Shown: positions 41,823 through 50,547, counted from the first letter of the stretch. The stretch: DNA of 64,000 nucleotides from an uncultured Collinsella sp. (GCA_958415525.1 CATYZE010000003.1:76834-140833), one strand, 5' to 3'. Made by a program: numbers and translations. The notes: a model not told the origin generated them from the letters alone.

Positions 41823-43196
41823 ATGGACATAACCATCTCCCTTATCACCACCCTCGTTTTGACCCTCATCAACGGCTACTTCTCCATGTCCGAGATGGCC
41901 CTCACCACGGCCAAGCGCGCCGTGCTGGAGCACGAGGCCGAGGAGGGCGACAAGCGCGCCGAGCGTGCCATTAAACTGGCGGCCGACTCCGACCAGCTGC
42001 TGGCCACCATCCAGGTCGCCATCACGCTCGTGGGTTTCGCCTCGTCCGCCGTCGCCTCGACGAGCCTGTCCGACCCGCTCGCCACGTGGCTCATGAGCTT
42101 TGGCATCGCGCCGCTTTCCGCCATCGCGCGCGGCCTGGCGCCGGTCATCATCACCGTCGCCGTCGCCTTTGTGTCCATCGTGATCGGCGAGCTCGTGCCC
42201 AAGCGCATTGGCCTCGCTAACGCCGAGGGCGTATCCAAGCAGGTCGTGGGACCGCTCTCCGTGTTCCAAAAGATCGCCCGCCCGCTCGTGTGGCTGACCG
42301 GTGCCTGCTCCGACGGCCTGGCCCGCATCCTGCGCATCAAGAGCGCCGATGACCGCCAGAACGTCTCGGAAGAAGAGATTAAGTACATGGTCTCGGAGCA
42401 GGACGACCTGCTCGACGAGGAAAAGCGCATGATCCACGAGATCTTCGACCTGGGCGACACCGTTGCCCGCGAGGTCATGGTGCCGCGCGTGGACACTACC
42501 ATGTGCGAGGACGACGAGACGGTCGCCGACGTGCTGTCCACCATGCGCCAGACCGGCTTTAGCCGCATCCCCGTCTATCACGAGGATCCCGACAACGTCG
42601 CCGGCATCGCGCACATCAAGGACCTGATCCAGCCTTCGCTCGACGGCAAGGGCGACCAGCCCATCGCCGACTTTTTGCGCGACGCCACCTTTGTGCCCGA
42701 CACCAAGGACATCCTGCCGTTGCTGTCCGAGATGCAGACCTCGCACGACCAGATCGTAGTGGTTGTGGACGAGTACGGTGGCACGGCCGGCATCATCACC
42801 ATCGAGGACATCGTCGAGGAGATCGTGGGCGAGATCGAGGACGAGTTCGACCCCGACAACAAGTACCTCACGCGCCTTTCGCGCCGCGAGTGGCTCGTTG
42901 ATGGGCGTTTTTCGTGCGATGACGCGATTGAGCTTGGTTGGCCGCTCGAGGAAAGCGATGATTATGAGACCATCGCCGGCTGGATCTTGGAGCTTTGTGA
43001 CTCGGTGCCCGACATCGGAGAGGTGTTTGAGGTCGCGGGGTACAAGTTTAAAGTTCAGTCGATGCGTGGCCAGCGCATCTCGCTCATTCGCGTGATCGCT
43101 CCGGCCGAAACCGATAAGAAGGATTCCGAGTCTTCGGTAGACGAGCCGGCGGCGTCGGGTGCGGGCTCTGTGGATCCGCACGATGGCGACGAGTAG
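41823..43196 (+). CDS. CNNM/CorC-type DUF21-CBS transporter (HlyC/CorC family)
   Basis: A 457-residue protein. DUF21 membrane domain 1-190 (TLINGYFSMSEMALTTAKRA; VSIVIGELVPKRIGLANAE). A CBS pair is at about 205-335 (VMVPRVDTTM; FSRIPVYHEDPDNVAGIAHI; VVDEYGGTAGIITIEDIVEE). A CorC_HlyC domain is at about 350-430. A polar disordered tail follows. Relatives transport Mg2+ or Na+ (CNNM/CorC) or affect magnesium resistance. With the MgtE-type and NRMT genes 4 kb away, magnesium is a reasonable guess. The next gene starts 24 nt downstream and may be co-transcribed. Confidence 0.93.
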   Translation: MDITISLITTLVLTLINGYFSMSEMALTTAKRAVLEHEAEEGDKRAERAIKLAADSDQLLATIQVAITLVGFASSAVASTSLSDPLATWLMSFGIAPLSAIARGLAPVIITVAVAFVSIVIGELVPKRIGLANAEGVSKQVVGPLSVFQKIARPLVWLTGACSDGLARILRIKSADDRQNVSEEEIKYMVSEQDDLLDEEKRMIHEIFDLGDTVAREVMVPRVDTTMCEDDETVADVLSTMRQTGFSRIPVYHEDPDNVAGIAHIKDLIQPSLDGKGDQPIADFLRDATFVPDTKDILPLLSEMQTSHDQIVVVVDEYGGTAGIITIEDIVEEIVGEIEDEFDPDNKYLTRLSRREWLVDGRFSCDDAIELGWPLEESDDYETIAGWILELCDSVPDIGEVFEVAGYKFKVQSMRGQRISLIRVIAPAETDKKDSESSVDEPAASGAGSVDPHDGDE

Positions 43197-43220
43197 GGCA
43201 AGGAAGAGTAGGGGAGAGTT

Positions 43221-44030
43221 ATGGCAGGCCTGTTCAACATTCTTAAGGTCACCGTCAGCGAGGACAAGATCTGCGCGCATGTGCTGGTGAACCCCGGCAT
43301 GCCGCTCATGACCTCGGAGGATATCGAGGCCACGGCGCGCGTGTACTACCTGGTGCCGGCGATTGCCAAGCACCTGTGCCTGGGCGATTCCGGCCGCGAG
43401 TTCCAGGACTGCATGGGTCAGACCGAGCTCTGCCACCTGCTGGAGCACGTGACGGTCGAGCTCATGAACGAGACCGGTCTTGCCGGTAGCATCTCGTGCG
43501 GCCGCACGCGCGTAAGCGAGCATGACGAGCGTGTCTTTGAGGTCGAGCTTTCGTGTCCCGACGACGCACTGGCCATCGGTGCGCTGTCGTCGGCCACCTT
43601 TATGATGGACTGGGCGTACCTGCACGCCGACCAGCCTGCCCCCGACGTGGAAGGCACGGTCGCGGGCCTGCGCAACCTGGTGCTGGGCATGCGCGCCGAG
43701 GCCGAGGGCAAGGATCCTCACGAGGCCGTCGCTGCTGCGAACGGCGAAGATGCTGCCGAGGACGAGGGTGCTGACGAGGGCGATGTGCCGGTCGACGCCG
43801 AGCCCGTTCCCACCGAGCCCCAGGGCGTCCCCAACTTTGACGACGAGCCCCAGGTGGCGATTGATACCGAGGGCGCGGTTGCCGAGAACCACGAGGCCTC
43901 CGCTGCCGTCTTTGGCGGTGCGGCGACAGTTCCGGCAGGACCTGCGCATGAGGGCGGCCTGCCGCTCGTGGACGGCGCCGGCGAGGACCCGGGTGCCACG
44001 GTGGCCATGCCGGCTATGCCTCAGGAGTAG
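43221..44030 (+). CDS. stand-alone protein resembling the cyanophycin-synthetase N-terminal domain, with acidic tail
   Basis: A 269-residue protein of unassigned function. Residues about 25-140 recall the N domain of cyanophycin synthetase: LVPAIAKHLCLGDSG, then TELCHLLEHVTVELMNETGL, then CGRTR and VFEVEL, matching the family pattern of an EHV-x-x-EL helix, a GRTR turn and a VFE strand. No ATP-grasp or Mur-ligase domains follow. Instead residues 160-269 are an acidic, proline-containing low-complexity tail ending AMPAMPQE. GGGAGAG precedes the ATG. It follows the CBS transporter gene by 24 nt. The homology is by eye only and needs a profile search. Confidence 0.6.
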   Translation: MAGLFNILKVTVSEDKICAHVLVNPGMPLMTSEDIEATARVYYLVPAIAKHLCLGDSGREFQDCMGQTELCHLLEHVTVELMNETGLAGSISCGRTRVSEHDERVFEVELSCPDDALAIGALSSATFMMDWAYLHADQPAPDVEGTVAGLRNLVLGMRAEAEGKDPHEAVAAANGEDAAEDEGADEGDVPVDAEPVPTEPQGVPNFDDEPQVAIDTEGAVAENHEASAAVFGGAATVPAGPAHEGGLPLVDGAGEDPGATVAMPAMPQE

Positions 44031-44166
44031 GCCTACGCGTTTATCACCATCACGTACCTGCGCCTTTGCCGTACGCAGATGAGCGGAGCGGCAAGTGATG
44101 CGCTGCGGGTATAATGGACAGCATTCAAACGGTGGGCACCGACGTGCCCGCAGGAGAGGAATGATC

Positions 44167-44556
44167 ATGGGTAAGACTTTCAGCTTTGTCTCCGGCGCAC
44201 TTTTTGGTGCTGCTGCCGGCGCTATTATCGGTGTTGCTCTGGCCCCGCGCTCGGGCGCCGAGACCCGCGCCATGGCTGCCGATATCGCCAACGACGCCTG
44301 GGACAATATGCGCGACACCTACGAGCACAGCGCCGAGGAGGCCCGTGCCGCGGTGAATGACTTTGGCCCGATGGTCGACGCCAAGACCGACGACCTGCGC
44401 GCCAAGGTCGACCTGGCCCGCGAGCGCATGGACCAGCTGCGCGAGCAGCTCAACGACGCCATTTCGGGCGGCAACGTGACGCCTGCCGCCGACGTCGTGG
44501 TCGAGAACGCCGTCGAGGCCGATACCGAGGCTGCGGAGCCCTCGACTGAGGCATAA
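44167..44556 (+). CDS. YtxH-like small membrane-associated protein
   Basis: A 129-residue protein starting MGKTFSFVSGALFGAAAGAI and IGVALAPRSGAETR, the Gly/Ala-rich helix and LAPRSG turn of YtxH-domain proteins. An amphipathic coiled region (LRAKVDLARERMDQLREQLN) and an acidic tail follow. I choose the ATG at 44167, six nt after AGGAGAGGA, over the ATG at 44161. TATAAT at 44110-44115 is a likely -10 box, with no clear -35. The stop overlaps the start of the PRC-barrel gene by one base. YtxH proteins are stress-associated in other Gram-positives. Confidence 0.85.
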   Translation: MGKTFSFVSGALFGAAAGAIIGVALAPRSGAETRAMAADIANDAWDNMRDTYEHSAEEARAAVNDFGPMVDAKTDDLRAKVDLARERMDQLREQLNDAISGGNVTPAADVVVENAVEADTEAAEPSTEA

Positions 44557-45311
44557 TGCGCGCCGGGGATTTTGTCGGCGCCAAGATCTATCGCAAGCCT
44601 ACCGAGGACAAGCGCACCAAAAAGGACGGCACGCCGCGCAGCCCTAAAAAGCTCGGAAAGATTCACTTTCCGGTCTTTACCCCGGGCGGTACGCGCGTGG
44701 TCGGCTTTATGGTCCGCCAGTCCGATATCGCGGGCATGATCGAGCGTCCCGATCGATTCGTAGCGCTCGACGCCATTGGTGTCTACGAGGGCGCCATTGC
44801 GGTCGATGACGTCAAGGACACGTACGATGCCGCCGCCGCCAAGCGCCTCGACATCAACCTGGACGATTGCATCATCTGGGTCGGTATGGACGTGCGCACG
44901 GAATCGGGCGACGTCGTGGGCTATTGCTCGGACGTTGAGTTCAAGCCACGCTCGGGCATCGTGCAGGCATTCTATGTGACCGCCGGTGCTGCTTCGAGTG
45001 TTTTGGTTGGTGACACGCAGGTGCCGCCGACGATGCTGCGCGGCTACGAGAACGGCGCGATGATTGTCTCGGACGAGGTCAAGGCGCTCGGGTATTCGGG
45101 CGGCGCGGCCGCCAAGGCTGCCGAGGCCAGTGTCGTGGTGGGCGATAAGGTCAAGAAGGGCGCCAAGGTGCTCGATGACAAGGGATCGGTCGCCGTGGAC
45201 AAGGGCAGTCGCGCACTGGGCAAGCAGCTCGGCAAGACGCGCGGTATGTTCAAGGCCTTTAAGGACGAATATCAAAAGGCGAGCGGGGGCTCGTCAAAAG
45301 CTAGCAAATAG
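44556..45311 (+). CDS. PRC-barrel domain protein
   Basis: A 251-residue soluble protein. Residues about 1-100 and 105-165 look like two PRC-barrel-type beta units (DFVGAKIYRK; GKIHFPVFTPGGTRVVGFMV; DVVGYCSDVEFKPRSGIVQA). The C terminus is Lys/Ala/Gly-rich (KVKKGAKVLDDKGSVAVDKG). It is translationally coupled to the YtxH-like gene. PRC barrels act as docking or RNA/photosystem-associated modules; the role here is unknown. The MgtE-like protein at 47.1 kb also begins with a PRC-like region. Confidence 0.8.
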   Translation: MRAGDFVGAKIYRKPTEDKRTKKDGTPRSPKKLGKIHFPVFTPGGTRVVGFMVRQSDIAGMIERPDRFVALDAIGVYEGAIAVDDVKDTYDAAAAKRLDINLDDCIIWVGMDVRTESGDVVGYCSDVEFKPRSGIVQAFYVTAGAASSVLVGDTQVPPTMLRGYENGAMIVSDEVKALGYSGGAAAKAAEASVVVGDKVKKGAKVLDDKGSVAVDKGSRALGKQLGKTRGMFKAFKDEYQKASGGSSKASK

Positions 45312-45332
45312 CGACGTACCAAATGATGGGAG

Positions 45333-45369
45333 GCGAGCCGGAGACATGTTGCTCCGGCTCGCTGTGTTT
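45333..45369 (+). terminator. Rho-independent terminator
   Basis: GCGAGCCGGAG / CTCCGGCTCGC with an 8-nt loop, followed by TGTGTTT. Confidence 0.8.
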
Positions 45370-45383
45370 ATGGGGGAGGGCAC

Positions 45384-46790
45384 ATGCGCCAAAACGGATC
45401 CAACTTAAACGGGCGCTCCGGTGCGCGTCCGACGGCTCGCCGCGACCTGGGGCAGCTGCCCAGCGGTCAGCGCCGTCGCCGCCGTAAGCCCGGCGCGGTG
45501 TACCTCAACCATAGCCGCGGGTTTAGCGACCGCAGCGCGCGCATCGGCAACGGACGCACGCCGCGCCGGCCGTCCCGTCTGCCCTATGCGCTCATCGCCG
45601 TGGGCTGCGCGCTCGTGCTGTTTATCGCTGCCGTCGTGGGCTACGTCAACCGCAGCGTGGACGTGGAGCTCAACGGGCAAAAGACCGCGGTGCGCGTGGG
45701 TTCTACGCTGCAGAACCTTATCGACGACCAAAGCCTGACCGAAACGTACGACGCCGGCGACCTGTTGGCCGTCGACGATAGCGTGCTCAAGCGCCATGGC
45801 GGCGAAAAACTGTCGGTGAAGGTTGACGGTAAGCGCGTGAAGCAGGGCAAATGGGATAGTCGCGAGCTTACGGGCGGCGAGAAGGTGACGGTCAAGGATG
45901 GCCGCAACACCTACGAAAAGCACGAGGTCCAGGCCACGACTATCGAGCCCAAACTGACGGTCGAGGGCACGGGTGCCATTGAGTATGTCAAAACCTGGGG
46001 CGTCCAGGGCCGCTCCGAGGTATGGGTCGGCGAGCAGTCGGGCAAGACGCAGGACCGCGGCGAGGTCGTGCCCGCCACCGACTGCGTAGTCGAGTGCGCA
46101 AGCGTTGCGCCCAAGGGCAACGAAAAGTACGTGGCCCTGACATTTGACGAGGGTCCGAGCGGCGCGACCAAGCAGATCTTGCAGGTGCTCAAGGAAAAGG
46201 GCGTGAGCGCCACGTTCTTCCTTTCGGGCGATGCCGCCGAGTCCTCGCCCGCCACGGCCAAGGCGATTGTCGATGCCGGGTGCGAGGTCGGCTCCAATAG
46301 CTATAGCGACGATTCGCTCAAGGGCGAGGATCGCGAGACAGTGCGCATGCAGATCTCGAAGGGAACCGACGCCATCAAGTCGGCAACCGGCGTCAAGACG
46401 ATGCTGCTGCGTGCCCCTTACGCCGCTTTTGACGAGCAAAATTGGATTGACTCGATGGACCTGGTGTCTGCCGTGGTCTCGTGGAATATCGACTCGGGCG
46501 ACTGGTTGCTCAATGGTGCCGACGAGCAGGTCTCGACGGTGCTCGACTCGGTGACGCCGGGCAATATCGTGCTGCTCACCGATAGCGACGAGTGCGCCGA
46601 GCAGACGCTCGAGGCGCTGCCGCAGATTATCGACGGCCTCGTTGCGGACGGCTACAAGATTGTGACGCTGAGCGACCTGGTCAAGACGGACACGTCGCTG
46701 AGCAAAAAGCTCACCTCGCTGACGAAGGTCACGATGCCCAAGAACGCCGTGTTCCCCCAACTCGCCGAGGACGACGAAACCACGGAGTAA
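45384..46790 (+). CDS. membrane-anchored polysaccharide-deacetylase-like protein with lost metal site (pseudoenzyme)
   Basis: A 468-residue protein. A basic cytosolic head is followed by a helix at about 69-87 (ALIAVGCALVLFIAAVVGYV), a DUF348/G5-like beta region to about 200, and a NodB homology domain at about 245-440. Key residues are replaced. TFDDGP reads TFDEGP. The HTYSHP-type zinc motif reads SNSYSDD, losing both histidines. The final LLHD histidine is Thr (IVLLTDSDE). RAPY and WNIDSGDW remain. It is therefore probably not a Zn-dependent deacetylase and may instead bind glycan or peptidoglycan. It lies 14 nt after the preceding terminator. Confidence 0.88.
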   Translation: MRQNGSNLNGRSGARPTARRDLGQLPSGQRRRRRKPGAVYLNHSRGFSDRSARIGNGRTPRRPSRLPYALIAVGCALVLFIAAVVGYVNRSVDVELNGQKTAVRVGSTLQNLIDDQSLTETYDAGDLLAVDDSVLKRHGGEKLSVKVDGKRVKQGKWDSRELTGGEKVTVKDGRNTYEKHEVQATTIEPKLTVEGTGAIEYVKTWGVQGRSEVWVGEQSGKTQDRGEVVPATDCVVECASVAPKGNEKYVALTFDEGPSGATKQILQVLKEKGVSATFFLSGDAAESSPATAKAIVDAGCEVGSNSYSDDSLKGEDRETVRMQISKGTDAIKSATGVKTMLLRAPYAAFDEQNWIDSMDLVSAVVSWNIDSGDWLLNGADEQVSTVLDSVTPGNIVLLTDSDECAEQTLEALPQIIDGLVADGYKIVTLSDLVKTDTSLSKKLTSLTKVTMPKNAVFPQLAEDDETTE

Positions 46791-46877
46791 TCCCCAACGG
46801 CTATGTCACGGATACGTCAGCGTTTGGTATGCCTGCAATGTGCAGCGCATAAATTCGGTGCCGCAGCGCGATGCTGA

Positions 46878-47097
46878 TGCTATAGTTACTGCGGTTAATG
46901 AGGGTCAAGAGAAAGGTTGCAGGTGAAATCCAAACCTCGACCATACAGTCGATGACCCCATGCAGGTGCTTTTTGCGCATGCACGGGGTGTAAGCGTCGA
47001 GCGGCGTGCCGCCCGCGCATGCGTATACATATCCAATTGTCCACGGATGGCGTGCCCGTTTTGCCGCGGTCCGCAGGAATAATGATGGGGAGCACCA
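46878..47097 (+). promoter_or_regulatory. extended -10 promoter and about 200-nt structured leader of the magnesium locus
   Basis: TGCTATAGT (46878-46886) is an extended -10 box, so the transcript would start near 46893 and carry about 200 nt before the TTG start. The leader can form a three-way junction: GGGTC (46902-46906) with GACCC (46954-46958), enclosing AGGTT/AACCT (46914-46918, 46933-46937) and CGAC/GTCG (46938-46941, 46948-46951). It does not match the M-box consensus as I remember it. A regulatory RNA is possible. The 46791-46877 stretch before it holds nothing recognisable. Confidence 0.45.
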
Positions 47098-48942
47098 TTG
47101 AATTATCTGAGTGAGATGCTCAAACTGCCGGTCTTGGACGTCGACGGCGAGAAGCTCGGCGTGGTCAACGATTTTGGCATTGCTACCGGCGAAGTTTTTC
47201 CGCACGTGACGTCGCTCGCGTTCCGCGGCCCCGGCAAGACGCCGTTTATGATCAGCTGGCGCAAATGGGTCGATCGTATCGACGAGACGGGCGTGTACCT
47301 CAAGACGTCGGCCACCGAAATCCGCTTTTCGTACCTGCAGCCGACCGAGCTGTTGCTGGCGCGCGATGTTCTCAACAAGCAGATTGTCGACACGCAGGGC
47401 ATGAAGGTCGTGCGCGTAAACGACATCAAGTTCTCCATGTCGGGCGAAAACCAGCTGCGCCTGCTGGGTGCCGAGGTCGGTGCCCGCGGCCTGCTGCGCG
47501 CGATTAGCCCCGCGCTCGAGCATGTCGTCGAGGGCTTTATGAAGCATCTGGGCAAGCCGCTCAGCGAGGACATCATCGCCTGGTCCTACATGGACCTGCT
47601 CGATCGCTCGACCAAGAACATTCAACTCTCGGTGTCGCATAAGACGCTCGGCGAGCTGCACCCTGCCGACATCGCCGACATTATCGAGCAGCTCGACCCG
47701 CGCCTGCGTGCGCAGGTGTTTGCACAGCTCGATACTGCCCAGGCCGCCGAGGCCATCTCGGAGTTCGATGACGACGAGCTTATGACCGAGATGCTCGAGG
47801 GCCTGTCCGACACGGACGCATCGTCGATGCTGGCCATGATGGACCCGGACGACGCCGCCGACCTGATCGACGAGCTCGATTACGAGAAGGCCGAGAAGCT
47901 CCTGCGCCTGATGGGCGTCAAGGAGGAAAAGGCGATTCGTAACCTGCTGGGGTATGAGGACAACACCGCCGGCCGCATCATGACCTCGGAGTTTGTCTCC
48001 CTGCCCGCCACGGCAACGGTCGGTGACGCCATCGAGGCGATTCGCGAGCTCGACGAGGACTTCGAGAGCGTCTACTACGTCTATACCGAGGATCCGAGCG
48101 GCATGCTGACCGGCGTGCTTTCGCTGCGCACGCTGATCGTAGCCGACCGCGACGCCACGCTGGGTCAGCTGGCCTATCGCGACCTGGTCTACGTGTCGCC
48201 CGACGAGGACCAGGAAGACGTAACGGACGAGATGACCAAGTATGACCTGGTCGCCATCCCCGTCTGCGACGAGAACCGCCACATCCTGGGTATCGTAACC
48301 TTCGACGACGCCATGGACGTTATCGCCGAGGAGCATCAGGAGGACCTGCAGATCGCCGGTGTCGGCTCGGGCGACAGCGCGTCCGACGACTCGACGAACG
48401 TGCTCAGCTGGTTCGTGCATCGCCAGTACTGGGTTGTTGTATGGGGCATCGCGTCGTGCATCATGGCGACCGTACTGGGAACGGCGCTCGGCTCCGCGCA
48501 TCTGGTGGTGTTCCCCATGTGCGCCATGCCGCTCGTGCTGCTGGCGGCCTCGCGCATGGTGTCGTTCGTCAAGAACTACTTCCTGGAGTATGACGGTCAC
48601 GACGACGAGCCCAAGCCGTACCTGGGATTCTTCTTCCAGAGCACGGGCATGGGCCTGATCTTGTCGCTCGTGACCTACCTGTGCGCGCAGCTGGTGCGCA
48701 CCGCCGCGTTCCCCGATGCCCCCATGTTTGAGGAGCAACTCTTTACCGGGTGCTTTAATATCGCTGCCATCATTTGCCTGGTTGGCAACATGAGCGCCGT
48801 GATTTACCTGATGGTGCTGTTCTGGCGTGACGAGCATGACCTCAACACGTCGGGCACCGCCATGAACGTCATTGCCGTCATGATCTCGTGTGTGGCGTAT
48901 TGCATCGCCGCGGTGCTGCTCGCCATGTCAGTCATGGGTTAG
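47098..48942 (+). CDS. MgtE-type magnesium sensor (N domain + CBS pair) on a non-canonical membrane domain
   Basis: A 614-residue protein. A PRC-like region at 1-125 (LPVLDVDGEKLGVVNDFGIA); an MgtE N domain at about 175-285 (HPADIADIIEQLDPRLRAQV; MMDPDDAADLIDELDYEKAE); a CBS pair at about 290-420 (AGRIMTSEFVSLPATATVGD; VTFDDAMDVIAEEHQ); and four or five helices at about 442-614. The membrane part lacks the MgtE pore signature with its P-x3-GN-x-G segment and conserved acidic residue, and reads instead FPMCAMPLVLLAASRMVSFV. The TTG start follows ATGGGGAG; ATG 47116 is the alternative. The NRMT gene follows after 8 nt. The likeliest reading is a Mg2+-sensing partner of that transporter. Confidence 0.85.
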   Translation: MNYLSEMLKLPVLDVDGEKLGVVNDFGIATGEVFPHVTSLAFRGPGKTPFMISWRKWVDRIDETGVYLKTSATEIRFSYLQPTELLLARDVLNKQIVDTQGMKVVRVNDIKFSMSGENQLRLLGAEVGARGLLRAISPALEHVVEGFMKHLGKPLSEDIIAWSYMDLLDRSTKNIQLSVSHKTLGELHPADIADIIEQLDPRLRAQVFAQLDTAQAAEAISEFDDDELMTEMLEGLSDTDASSMLAMMDPDDAADLIDELDYEKAEKLLRLMGVKEEKAIRNLLGYEDNTAGRIMTSEFVSLPATATVGDAIEAIRELDEDFESVYYVYTEDPSGMLTGVLSLRTLIVADRDATLGQLAYRDLVYVSPDEDQEDVTDEMTKYDLVAIPVCDENRHILGIVTFDDAMDVIAEEHQEDLQIAGVGSGDSASDDSTNVLSWFVHRQYWVVVWGIASCIMATVLGTALGSAHLVVFPMCAMPLVLLAASRMVSFVKNYFLEYDGHDDEPKPYLGFFFQSTGMGLILSLVTYLCAQLVRTAAFPDAPMFEEQLFTGCFNIAAIICLVGNMSAVIYLMVLFWRDEHDLNTSGTAMNVIAVMISCVAYCIAAVLLAMSVMG

Positions 48943-48950
48943 GTGGTCGC

Positions 48951-50213
48951 GTGCAAAATACCAAGCAAAAATCGGGCACCAAGCAAAAGCTGACCATCGC
49001 GGCCATCTTTGGCGCTATGGGTCCCGGTCTGCTGGCGGCGCTTTCGGGCAATGACGCCGGCGGCATTGCAACGTATTCCAGCGCGGGCGCCAGCTATGGC
49101 TACAAGATGCTCTGGATGCTTCCCGTCATGACTGTGCTGCTCATCGTGACGCAGGAGACCGCGGCGCGCTGCGGCTGCGTCACGGGTAAGGGCTTGGCAT
49201 CGCTCATTCGCGAGCGTTTTGGCGTGCGCAAGAGCGTGTTGGCCATGGCGGCGCTGTTGATCGCCAACACGGCCGTGACCATCTCGGAGTTCGCGGGTAT
49301 CGCGAGCGGCCTTGCCCTGTTTGGCGTGCCGGCGAGCATCTCGGTGCCGTTGGTGGCGCTGCTGGTGTGGATGCTTACCATGTCGGGTAGTTTCCAGCGC
49401 ATCGAGAAGATTCTGCTGCTGGTGAGCTGCGTGTTCGTGACCTATATCGTCGCCGCGTTTATGGCTGGCCCCAACTGGGGTGAGGTCGCGGTCGACCTGG
49501 TCGTGCCTAACATTCAAAATGACCCCAGCTACGTGTCGCTCGTGGTCGCAACGATCGGTACCACCATCGCGCCGTGGATGATTTTCTTGGCGCAGAACAA
49601 CGTGGTCGATAAGAACGCGGGCGAGGACGACATCGTGCTGCAGCGTATTGATACCGTGAGCGGCTCGATCGCCGCCGATATCATCGCCGGCTTCATCATT
49701 ATCACGACCGGCACGGTGCTGTTCCCGGCTGGTATTCAAATTAGCGATGCTGCCGACGCCGCTCGCGCGTTGGAGCCCATCGCCGGTCAGTGGTCCACGG
49801 TGCTGTTCGCCTCGGGCTTGGTCGCCGCGAGCTTCTTGGCCGCCTGCGTGCTGCCGGGTGTTACGTCCAGCGCCATTTGCGAGGCATTTGGCTGGGAGCG
49901 CGGTGCCGATCGCAGCTGGGATGAGGCTCCGGTCTACCGCGGCATCATTACGGCCATTATCGGCATCTCTGCCGTGCTGGTACTCATGCCCGGTGTCGAT
50001 CTGTTCCAGATCATGATGACCTCGCAGGTCATCAACGGCGTGCTACTGCCCGTGGTTCTGGTGTTCCAGGTGGTTATCGCCGCCGACCGCCACATTATGG
50101 GCGCCAACCGCAACGGCCGCGTGTGGAATGTGCTCACGTGGGCGACCATCGGCGTGATTACGGTGCTGACAGTTGTTATGTTTGTGCTGCAGGCGATGGG
50201 TTACAGCGCCTAG
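48951..50213 (+). CDS. NRAMP-related magnesium transporter (NRMT-like)
   Basis: A 420-residue SLC11-fold protein with 11 hydrophobic helices. The metal-binding DPGN of TM1 reads DAGG (35-38, in LSGNDAGGIATYSSAGASYG), and the TM6 methionine motif MPH reads APW (207-209, in TTIAPWMIFLAQNN). Loss of the methionine that favours Mn2+/Fe2+ and this DAGG/APW pattern are what I recall for NRMT proteins, one of which from Eggerthella lenta was shown to carry Mg2+. I start at GTG 48951, 8 nt after the MgtE-type gene and preceded by AGGTGG; an upstream in-frame ATG lies inside that gene. The two are surely one operon. Confidence 0.9.
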   Translation: MQNTKQKSGTKQKLTIAAIFGAMGPGLLAALSGNDAGGIATYSSAGASYGYKMLWMLPVMTVLLIVTQETAARCGCVTGKGLASLIRERFGVRKSVLAMAALLIANTAVTISEFAGIASGLALFGVPASISVPLVALLVWMLTMSGSFQRIEKILLLVSCVFVTYIVAAFMAGPNWGEVAVDLVVPNIQNDPSYVSLVVATIGTTIAPWMIFLAQNNVVDKNAGEDDIVLQRIDTVSGSIAADIIAGFIIITTGTVLFPAGIQISDAADAARALEPIAGQWSTVLFASGLVAASFLAACVLPGVTSSAICEAFGWERGADRSWDEAPVYRGIITAIIGISAVLVLMPGVDLFQIMMTSQVINGVLLPVVLVFQVVIAADRHIMGANRNGRVWNVLTWATIGVITVLTVVMFVLQAMGYSA

Positions 50214-50296
50214 CGTCTCTTTTGGGGCTTCGAGCGGGTCGTAGCGATGGGCTGCGGCCTGTTTTTTGCTTGCTATAGGGGGTTAGTTATATGACA

Positions 50297-50526
50297 GTGG
50301 GCAAAAAATGCCAAATATGAGTACTGTTGCTAGGGCGATAGCATTTATGTGCAAGAAGATAATGTACATAATCTAGAGTGTGTACATTAAAATTCACCTC
50401 AACAGGCTTTAATCCAGCTAGGCTGGCCGCTCCTAGGGGTTTACAGGGACGCTCAGGCGCCATTTTGGGCGGATTTGCCTGCTACTAAAATGGCAACAGT
50501 ACTCATATTTGCCCTTTTTTGCCCAC
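50297..50526. repeat. 230-bp MITE-like element with 34-bp inverted ends
   Basis: The ends start GTGGGCAAAAAA and continue into AAATATGAGTACTGTTGC; the two copies match at 32 of 34 positions. The 162-bp interior is AT-rich on the left and has no credible frame; it contains a smaller dyad around TGTACATAATC. No clear target duplication is visible at the flanks. It fills most of the 437-bp gap between two convergent genes. Confidence 0.85.
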
Positions 50527-50547
50527 AGCCCCTTGGCATGTTGTTAC

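Noticed and set aside
41781..44318. 845-residue minus-strand open frame
   Set aside because: It runs across two convincing plus-strand genes and their gap and has no recognisable domain; an antisense artefact.
46878..47097. M-box magnesium riboswitch
   Set aside because: I could not find the conserved M-box blocks in the leader, so I report only a structured leader of unknown type.
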